Part shown: one piece after another, positions 5,851 through 10,754 of the stretch | Numbering within the stretch: the first letter of the stretch is position 1 | Layout of the letters: the number at the start of each line of letters is the position of its first letter | Assembly (NCBI GenBank): GCA_002441045.1 | Contig: DJWQ01000141.1 | Coordinates: 1-10,754, forward strand | Origin: Firmicutes bacterium UBA6226 | Lineage (GTDB): Bacteria; Bacillota_A; Clostridia; Peptostreptococcales; Acidaminobacteraceae | Direction: 5' to 3' | DNA: 10,754 nucleotides | Program-made: the position numbers and the translations under genes | Notes under the pieces: model-generated | Seen by the model: the letters and a program-made list of their open reading frames with translations, nothing else | Databases searched by the model: none | What the model was told of the DNA's origin: nothing

Positions 5851-7009
5851 TTTTAATTACCTCCATTGGTGAGAGTTTGCGAGATTTAAGAGCTGGGATT
5901 AATGAAGCTGTCGTTGAGGCAATAATTGCAATTGCACCAGAAATTGCGATAAAGCTTGGACTGATCAAAATAGGGACAACTGGAGTACCATCTGGATTAA
6001 GTGCAAATGTTGTAAATGAGTAAAGTAGACCAAATCCAAATAAGATACCCAGAATTGCACCGCCTAATCCCAATAAAACGCCTTGAGATAAGAAGATGGT
6101 GCTTGCCATAGAATCGTTGATCCCCATCGCTTTGAGGATGCCAAGCTGTCTAGACTTTTGCATGACGGAGATCGCAAGAACACTGGCGATGCCCAGGACG
6201 ACAGAGATCACAACAAATACTTGAATCATCAAGCTAGATGTACTCTGTCCATTGAGGCCGCTTAAGAGCTGTTCGTTTTGCGACTTCCAGTCGACGACTT
6301 TAATTTCTGTATTGTCAAGGGCACGATCAATCGCTGCACTAACTGTATCTGCATCAAAAGGCGCTTCTATTTGTAACTCAATCTCACTGACTTGATCATC
6401 AGCATAGCCTGTAATATCACGCGCCAAGGCCTTTGTTCCAAGTACCCAAGACTGGTTAATTGCTGCTACTTTAAGGTCAAACACACCTGAGATGGTTGCA
6501 TTTACAGTTGTTCCATCAACTGAAAGGAGTTCGATGGTGTCCCCTTTGCTTAGATCAAACTCGTCAGCAATGCCTTTCCCAATGATCACTTCATTATCAT
6601 TAGCTGGTAACTGTGAGTTTGCATTTAGTCTTTCATCAAACTTATAGATAGCGTTTGAGAGGTTAAAATCAAATCCTCGAACGACAACTTGCTCACTACG
6701 ATCCTCTGTTTTGATAAAGGCACCAACCGTGATAGAATCTGAAAGTGAGGTTATTGTAGCATCCGAACTTTTAATAGATTGGATGAGTTGCTGACTCTTA
6801 TCCATAGGCGTATTTTTTTCGCTTGCGCTGACGGTAATGTGCGGTGAACTACCAATCGTTGCATCTAGCAAGCTTGCTTGCAAGCCTTGAATTAAAGAGC
6901 CAATAAAAATCTGTACGGAGATACCAATGGCAATACCAAGAAGTATTAAAAAAGTTTGCCCTTTATTGGATAATAAAAATCTTAAAGCGATTCTGAAGGA
7001 GAGTCTCAT
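5843..7009 (-). CDS. FtsX-like/MacB-type ABC transporter permease
   Basis: A 388-residue permease with the MacB/LolE topology: one N-terminal membrane segment (19-41), a large extracytoplasmic domain (about 42-258, MacB_PCD-like), and three C-terminal segments (259-283, 308-333, 353-375). The cytoplasmic loop KSRQLGILKAMGINDS (285-300) and the end IPALKSRKLSPMEVI (371-385) match the FtsX domain coupling helix and its characteristic C-terminus. The protein would pair with the ATPase encoded next and work as a dimer, moving or releasing lipid-linked, peptide or antibiotic-like cargo. Cargo is not readable here. ATG overlaps the previous stop as ATGA, with GGAGGG just upstream. No membrane-fusion (MacA-like) protein gene is present in the operon, unlike many MacB systems. 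Confidence 0.93.
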   Translation of the reverse strand: MRLSFRIALRFLLSNKGQTFLILLGIAIGISVQIFIGSLIQGLQASLLDATIGSSPHITVSASEKNTPMDKSQQLIQSIKSSDATITSLSDSITVGAFIKTEDRSEQVVVRGFDFNLSNAIYKFDERLNANSQLPANDNEVIIGKGIADEFDLSKGDTIELLSVDGTTVNATISGVFDLKVAAINQSWVLGTKALARDITGYADDQVSEIELQIEAPFDADTVSAAIDRALDNTEIKVVDWKSQNEQLLSGLNGQSTSSLMIQVFVVISVVLGIASVLAISVMQKSRQLGILKAMGINDSMASTIFLSQGVLLGLGGAILGILFGFGLLYSFTTFALNPDGTPVVPILISPSFIAISGAIAIIASTTASLIPALKSRKLSPMEVIKNG

Positions 7010-7668
7010 AGTAATCCCTCCTTTACGTCTTTCAAATCTTCAAAAGAAGTGATAAAGTGATCTACTGATAATTGATTAAATACATTATTGCTACTATTGA
7101 CGGCATAGCCACCGATAGCAAGTTTAAACTCTCTAGGAGTGAACTTGGCATCTAGGGATTCCGCAAGTTTGTGGAGCTGCGTTAAATGATAATAGCTGGT
7201 AATACTGATACAAACCAGATTAGGTTGAATGGATGCAATTGCATCTTCAATTTCATGATCGGGCGTATTTGCACCAATGAACAAAGTATTAAAGCCCAGT
7301 ATTTCTAAAAAATCTTGTACCATACGTGCCCCTAGGTCGTGATACTCTTCTGCTAGGCAGACGATGACCGCTGTTAAGTGGGGGAGCTTCTCAGTGTTTT
7401 TCGTTTTTTCCTCTTGTACATAAGGATAACTTATTTCTATAACCGAGCGTACGATATTGCTCATAACATGTTCTTGCCATATAGGAATACTTTGACTTAT
7501 ATTGTTACTTGCTATTTCTGATAAACCTTTTGCCAAGTAGTTTTCATAGAGATCGACGATACTGACCTGACCACTTTCCAAGAGGGACATCGACATAGCA
7601 ACAACTGCATTTTTATCAAATTGATGAAGTGCGTTTAAAAACTCTGAATAATTTTTTTGATAGGACAT
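7006..7668 (-). CDS. Stand-alone cobalamin (B12)-binding domain protein
   Basis: A 220-residue soluble protein with a helical cap (about 1-85, B12-binding_2-like, with IWQEHVMSN at 63-71) and a Rossmann-like B12-binding domain (about 97-215). The lower-ligand motif is EYHDLG (108-113), His110 being the expected cobalt ligand. The usual DxHxxG Asp is replaced by Glu. SITS (155-158) and AIGGYAV (184-190) fit the later B12-domain loops. The cap keeps the EH pair of the W-x9-EH motif of CarH-type photosensors, but the Trp position appears to be Asn (about residue 56). There is no MerR-type DNA-binding domain and no methyltransferase neighbour. It leads an operon with an ABC permease and ATPase and ends in an ATGA overlap. 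AAGGAGG lies 9 bases before the start. Role inferred: a corrinoid or redox sensor, or a carrier, serving that transporter. Confidence 0.85.
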   Translation of the reverse strand: MSYQKNYSEFLNALHQFDKNAVVAMSMSLLESGQVSIVDLYENYLAKGLSEIASNNISQSIPIWQEHVMSNIVRSVIEISYPYVQEEKTKNTEKLPHLTAVIVCLAEEYHDLGARMVQDFLEILGFNTLFIGANTPDHEIEDAIASIQPNLVCISITSYYHLTQLHKLAESLDAKFTPREFKLAIGGYAVNSSNNVFNQLSVDHFITSFEDLKDVKEGLL

Positions 7669-7699
7669 CTGCGATTGCCTCCTTAGTATTTTGAATATC

Positions 7700-7711
7700 T
7701 ATACCCGTATA
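7700..7711. promoter_or_regulatory. Inverted repeat upstream of the B12-protein operon, possible operator
   Basis: TATAC-CC-GTATA is a 5-bp inverted repeat with a 2-base centre, 32 bases upstream of the cobalamin-binding gene. On the minus strand it contains the only -10-like hexamer seen there (TATAGA), without a good -35, so a regulator bound here would control that operon. No convincing constitutive promoter was found for it. Confidence 0.3.
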
Positions 7712-7742
7712 AGTACCAAAGTAACACCAGTGACTAAAAAAA

Positions 7743-7757
7743 ATGAACGGGATTCAT
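7743..7757. promoter_or_regulatory. Inverted repeat in the divergent promoter region
   Basis: ATGAA-CGGGA-TTCAT is a 5-bp inverted repeat with a 5-base centre. It sits between the two divergent transcription units, about 23 bases upstream of the plus-strand -35 box. It could be a binding site for a shared regulator, but repeats of this size also arise by chance in AT-rich DNA. Confidence 0.25.
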
Positions 7758-7779
7758 AAAAAACTTTTATGTAAAATTA

Positions 7780-7807
7780 TTGACATATGCCGAAAACGTT
7801 TTATACT
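7780..7807 (+). promoter_or_regulatory. Sigma-A promoter with a palindrome in the spacer
   Basis: TTGACA (7780-7785) and TATACT (7802-7807) lie 16 bases apart, giving a start near 7813-7815 just before the AGGAGG at 7825-7830. The spacer contains the perfect palindrome AAAACGTTTT (7793-7802), which touches the -10 box and could be a repressor operator. It drives the Cys/His-rich protein and the Mrp-type ATPase. Confidence 0.82.
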
Positions 7808-7835
7808 AAGTTTAGAAAACAAATAGGAGGTTACT

Positions 7836-8099
7836 ATGCCAAATAGAGACGGAACAGGACCAAAACAAGGCGGATGCTGTGGCGGTCACGGACATCACAA
7901 GGGCGCTCAAGGCGTACAAATAGAAGGCGAGAAACGCGGCGGATGTTGCGGCGGTAAAGGTCATGGCGAGGGTCATGCTCACGGACACAGTCACGGTCAC
8001 GCGCATGGCAAGCAAAGCTGTTGTGGCAGTACTGAATCTAATGAAGATGCAGAAACAACAGAAGAAGAAACTGAAGTGATTGGACAGTGCTGTCAATAA
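7836..8099 (+). CDS. Small Cys/His/Gly-rich metal-binding protein
   Basis: An 87-residue protein of unknown function. Four Cys pairs occur at residues 14-15 and 37-38 (both in GGCCGG), 62-63 (SCCGS) and 85-86 (QCCQ). Between the second and third lies a run of HGHGEGHAHGHSHGHAHG type (about residues 43-59). A shorter GHGHH (17-21) follows the first. The C-terminal part (64-82) is strongly acidic, with many Glu and Thr. Such composition indicates binding of Zn, Ni, Co or Fe. The opening MPNRDGTGP resembles the N-terminus of DUF5320 proteins, which are often found beside Mrp/NBP35 ATPases and NifX-like proteins (from memory). A strong AGGAGG is 5 bases before the ATG. The next gene begins 33 bases on, so they are probably one operon. 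Likely role: metal donor, store or scaffold partner. No signal peptide. Confidence 0.85.
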   Translation: MPNRDGTGPKQGGCCGGHGHHKGAQGVQIEGEKRGGCCGGKGHGEGHAHGHSHGHAHGKQSCCGSTESNEDAETTEEETEVIGQCCQ

Positions 8100-8132
8100 T
8101 CGAATCGTAAATGGAGAAAACAGGAGGCAAGA

Positions 8133-8939
8133 ATGAGCAATCAAGGTCTAGGCGTTGCTAAACCTCATGATTTTAGTAAAATAAAAAGAGTAATCGGGGT
8201 CGTAAGTGGTAAAGGTGGCGTTGGTAAGTCATTGGTGACATCACTTATGGCTGTCGAGATGAACCGTAGAGGTCACAAAACCGCTATTTTAGATGCGGAC
8301 ATCACAGGACCATCGATCCCTAAAAGTTTTGGGGTAACAGAGAAAGCAAGCTCTAACGAACTTGGCATCATGCCAGTAGAATCGCGTATGGGTATTAAGT
8401 TAATGTCGATTAACTTACTGTTAGCCAATGATACGGATCCAGTTGTGTGGAGAGGGCCTATGATTGGTGGCGCTGTTAAACAGTTTTGGACAGATGTGGT
8501 TTGGGGTGATGTGGATTATATGTTTGTTGACATGCCCCCAGGAACAGGTGACGTTGCTTTAACCGTGCTACAAAACCTTCCGGTTGATGGCATGATCATC
8601 GTCACGACACCTCAGGATTTGGTTTCTATGATCGTAGCCAAAGCAGTTAAAATGGCGAGTATGATGAATGTACCTATCCTTGGACTCGTTGAAAACATGT
8701 CGTATTTCAAATGTCCTGACTGCGATAAAGAACACTTTATTTTCGGTGAAAGTAAGTCCGAAGCTGTTGCAAAAGAACACAATCTAGAGGTACTTGCAAA
8801 GCTCCCAATTGACCCTAAAAACGCTGCAGCATGTGATAAGGGCATGGTAGAATTGCTTGAAACTGAGGCACTTGTACCGTTTGCAGAGAAGATTGAAGCT
8901 ATGAAAGGCAGTCGCTTCTTAGTGGAAATTCAATTTTAA
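8133..8939 (+). CDS. Mrp/NBP35-family P-loop ATPase (Fe-S cluster carrier)
   Basis: A 268-residue MinD/Mrp-superfamily ATPase. The deviant Walker A is SGKGGVGKS (25-33) with the signature Lys27. Switch I is DADITGPSIPK (54-64), Walker B lies at VDMPPGTGD (132-140), and a family motif RGPMIGGAVKQF is at 107-118. A CPDC pair (Cys194, Cys197) corresponds to the CxxC that binds a bridging 4Fe-4S cluster at the dimer interface in ApbC/Nbp35. The bacterial N-terminal MIP18-like (DUF59) domain is absent, making it the short form common in Clostridia and archaea. Expected role: holding and handing over Fe-S clusters in the cytoplasm. The start has AGGAGG 5 bases upstream. Its pairing with a Cys/His-rich small protein supports metal or Fe-S trafficking. 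A third Cys (234) lies near the C-terminus. Confidence 0.95.
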   Translation: MSNQGLGVAKPHDFSKIKRVIGVVSGKGGVGKSLVTSLMAVEMNRRGHKTAILDADITGPSIPKSFGVTEKASSNELGIMPVESRMGIKLMSINLLLANDTDPVVWRGPMIGGAVKQFWTDVVWGDVDYMFVDMPPGTGDVALTVLQNLPVDGMIIVTTPQDLVSMIVAKAVKMASMMNVPILGLVENMSYFKCPDCDKEHFIFGESKSEAVAKEHNLEVLAKLPIDPKNAAACDKGMVELLETEALVPFAEKIEAMKGSRFLVEIQF

Positions 8940-9038
8940 AGTAATATAGTTTTATTAAAGAATTAGTATAAAGGATATAAAATTCTGAATTTTATGCTCA
9001 CATTATTTTGGAACTCAAATTATTAAAAAGTTGAATTA

Positions 9039-9090
9039 AAAAGGAGATATAACACATCTAAAACATCGGATGTGTCATATCTCCTTTTAT
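9039..9090. terminator. Bidirectional intrinsic terminator
   Basis: Two 20-base arms (9039-9058 and 9069-9088) pair with a single A-C mismatch (9051/9076) around a 10-base loop. The outer end is AAAA/TTTT next to GGAG/CTCC. On the plus strand it runs into TTTTATTATT, ending the Mrp operon. On the minus strand AAAAA (9038-9042) reads as a U-tract, ending the histidine-kinase operon. The gap 8940-9111 holds nothing else recognisable. Confidence 0.9.
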
Positions 9091-9111
9091 TATTCATAGA
9101 GTACTGAAAAT

Positions 9112-10392
9112 TTATAACTTAAATCGCACAGTGAAGTTGGTTTGATCGCCGACTTTACTTTCGCAAGTAATCTTGCCGTTGTGCTGTTCAACGATGGTCT
9201 TAGCGATGGAAAGTCCTAATCCATAACTGCCACTTTCTCTTGAACGCACTTTATCCGCTCGATAAAAACGATCGAATACATATGGTAAATCTTCCTCAGA
9301 GATCCCATCTCCTGAGTTGGTGACTGACAGGTTAATATGATGTGTACTCTTACTTAGAAGTATCGATATATCACCACCCGTTTGAGTGTACTTGATTGCA
9401 TTGTCCAGAAGAATCATCATTACCTGAGAAACCTGCTCGGCATTGCCATGCATCTCTATATCAGGTGCAATATCGTAGATTAAGGATATATTTTTCTCAA
9501 AGGCGACAACCTCGAGTCCGAGTAAAATATGCTCCAATCGCTCACTGATGTTAAAAGTGGTTTTCATCATTTGATGATCCTCTGCACCGTCCATTTGAGT
9601 GAGATATAAGAGATCATTTGTCAAATGACCCATGCGTTCTACTTCCGACTTGATGTATTCAAGCCATTTTTTATTTTGCTCGTCTGTGTTGGTTAACAGA
9701 ACATCTACATTGGTATGAATAACCGCCAATGGCGTTTTGAGTTCGTGAGAAGCATCAGATATAAATTGCTTTTGTTTATAATAAGATTCTTTAATTGGTT
9801 TGATCGATCGTTCAGTCAAAAAACTACTTATAAAGAAGATTAGGATAAACATGCCAACAGAGACCGCTATAAATGTCAAAATGAGTCGATCTAAAACTTG
9901 TTTTTGTGTGGACATATCAACATAAGCTATAACATATCCCGACGGTCTTTTCTGAACCATATAAGCCCAATGGCTGTCATCCAATTCAAAATCACCAGTT
10001 GCTCGATCTTCTGGTTTAACTGCAGAGAGAGCTGCTTCAAAGAAAGTATCATCAGCTGAAAAAAAGGACAGCCATGAGGTCATTTGAAAACTTTCATCTG
10101 TTTCAATAATGAAACCTGTCAATCTTTGTTGAGAGAATTTATCAGAAGAATTAATATCCTTCTCATCTTTATTAAATTCTGGAGCGACAACCTGGATTCC
10201 AAAAACATCTATCTTAGGTAAAACGATTTTATCGTTTTTGTTGATATCAGCGACTCGAAATAGATCTTGCTGTATCGCATCGTGAATATTATTCGATGTA
10301 ATGAAATAGATGGTTGAGAATGAAATCAACATTAAGATCGAAATGATTGAAAGGTTCATTAACAGCAATCGATTTCTTAATTTCTTAAACAT
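9112..10392 (-). CDS. Sensor histidine kinase
   Basis: A 426-residue membrane sensor kinase. Membrane segment 1 is about 9-32, followed by an extracytoplasmic sensor region (about 33-168) with no family I recognise, then segment 2 (170-192). A short linker leads to the dimerisation domain with the phosphorylated His216 in SDASHELKTPLA (212-223), and to the ATPase domain. That domain has an N-box around Asn331 (LLDNAIKYT), a G1 box at 360-364 (SGDGI), an F-box at 373-377 (FDRFY) and a G2 box GLGLSIAK (391-398). The absence of an obvious HAMP domain is notable: only about 15 residues separate segment 2 from the dimerisation helix. GGAGGT lies 9 bases before the ATG, which overlaps the stop of the response regulator by one base (TAATG). 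Signal unknown. Confidence 0.96.
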   Translation of the reverse strand: MFKKLRNRLLLMNLSIISILMLISFSTIYFITSNNIHDAIQQDLFRVADINKNDKIVLPKIDVFGIQVVAPEFNKDEKDINSSDKFSQQRLTGFIIETDESFQMTSWLSFFSADDTFFEAALSAVKPEDRATGDFELDDSHWAYMVQKRPSGYVIAYVDMSTQKQVLDRLILTFIAVSVGMFILIFFISSFLTERSIKPIKESYYKQKQFISDASHELKTPLAVIHTNVDVLLTNTDEQNKKWLEYIKSEVERMGHLTNDLLYLTQMDGAEDHQMMKTTFNISERLEHILLGLEVVAFEKNISLIYDIAPDIEMHGNAEQVSQVMMILLDNAIKYTQTGGDISILLSKSTHHINLSVTNSGDGISEEDLPYVFDRFYRADKVRSRESGSYGLGLSIAKTIVEQHNGKITCESKVGDQTNFTVRFKL

Positions 10393-10754
10393 TACTTATT
10401 GACCTCCAGTGCATACCCTACGCCTCGCGTAGTAGCTATGACCACATTAGATTTTAAAAAACTCAACTTTTTCCTTAAAAATGAGATATAAACTTCAACA
10501 TTATTGTGCTCTGCTTCTGAGTCAAATCCCCAAAGTTTATCAATAATCATTTCTTTTGAGGCGATTAGCCCTTTTCTAAGGATTAAAAACTCCATTAGCT
10601 CGCATTCTCTAAGTGTCAGTTTAATTTCTGTAGCATCTTTTGTCAGCATTAGTGTAGAGGGGGTTAGCGTTATATCACCAAACTCAAGATCATCTGTAGT
10701 TGGCACTTCACCTTTTCTTCTAGATAAAGCTCTAATTCTTGCAAGCAGTTCTTC
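10392..10754 (-). CDS. OmpR/PhoB-family response regulator, partial (N-terminus outside window)
   Basis: The frame is open to the window end, so this is the C-terminal 120 residues. It begins EELLARIRALSRR, the usual end of the receiver domain and linker, and continues into a winged-helix DNA-binding domain. The GTG at 10706 is internal, not the start. Visible winged-helix landmarks are LTLRECELMEFLILRKG (the alpha-1 region), the recognition-helix segment with NNVEVYISFLRKKL, and the wing TTRGVGYALEV. The phosphoacceptor Asp lies outside the window. The stop overlaps the kinase ATG by one base, so regulator and kinase are a cognate pair translated together. Targets cannot be inferred. Confidence 0.95.
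   Translation of the reverse strand, partial: EELLARIRALSRRKGEVPTTDDLEFGDITLTPSTLMLTKDATEIKLTLRECELMEFLILRKGLIASKEMIIDKLWGFDSEAEHNNVEVYISFLRKKLSFLKSNVVIATTRGVGYALEVNK

Noticed and set aside
7960..8015. Repetitive GGTCAC/CACGG-like DNA in the His-rich stretch, considered as a repeat array
   Set aside because: The periodicity comes from alternating His-Gly/Ala codons. There are no conserved repeat units with spacers, so it is not CRISPR or a DNA-level satellite.
7812..8144. 110-residue minus-strand frame opposite the Cys/His-rich gene
   Set aside because: It is the antisense shadow of a biased-composition gene. It has no good ribosome binding site, while the plus-strand frame has a promoter, an AGGAGG and an operon partner.
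10692..10706. GTG start giving a 104-residue stand-alone winged-helix protein
   Set aside because: The frame continues without a stop to the window edge and encodes a receiver-domain end (ELLARIRAL), so this is an internal codon of a full response regulator.

Overview
The window reads as a chromosomal segment from a low-to-moderate GC Firmicute, most likely of the class Clostridia. The grounds are strong AGGAGG-type ribosome binding sites, sigma-A promoters, a T-box leader on an aminoacyl-tRNA synthetase, an archaeal-type aspartyl-tRNA synthetase, an Mrp/NBP35 ATPase behind a Cys/His-rich metal-binding protein, and a corrinoid-binding domain protein. Genus cannot be fixed from the sequence. 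No insertion sequence, phage gene, CRISPR array, tRNA or rRNA gene was seen.

Layout. (1) 1-2445, plus strand: a tight operon of two multipass membrane proteins (the first cut by the window edge; possibly a DUF5058-type pair) and an M20 metallopeptidase. This suggests uptake or export of a peptide-like compound plus its hydrolysis. (2) 2544-3164, plus: a stand-alone SRAP (YedK/HMCES) DNA-abasic-site protein. (3) 3173-4997, plus: a consensus sigma-A promoter, a full T-box leader with a GAC (Asp) specifier, a second antiterminator/terminator module that lacks its own Stem I, and then the aspartyl-tRNA synthetase. A bidirectional terminator at 5014-5062 closes this block. (4) 7668-5158, minus: an operon of three overlapping genes, namely a cobalamin-binding-domain protein, a MacB/LolE-type permease and a LolD/MacB-type ATPase. 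(5) 7780-8939, plus, divergent from block 4: promoter, an 87-residue Cys/His/Gly-rich protein, and an Mrp/NBP35-type P-loop ATPase. (6) A second bidirectional terminator at 9039-9090. (7) 10754-9112, minus: an OmpR-family response regulator (N-terminus beyond the window) and its sensor histidine kinase, overlapping by one base.

How the genes work together. Blocks 1, 4, 5 and 7 are each self-contained operons with translational coupling or short spacing. The most unusual parts are the hybrid tandem T-box upstream of the synthetase, where one codon-reading Stem I is followed by two antiterminator/terminator switches of different quality, and the coupling of a free-standing B12-binding protein to an ABC exporter-like pair. 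The Cys/His-rich protein with an Mrp ATPase points to Fe-S cluster or metal trafficking.
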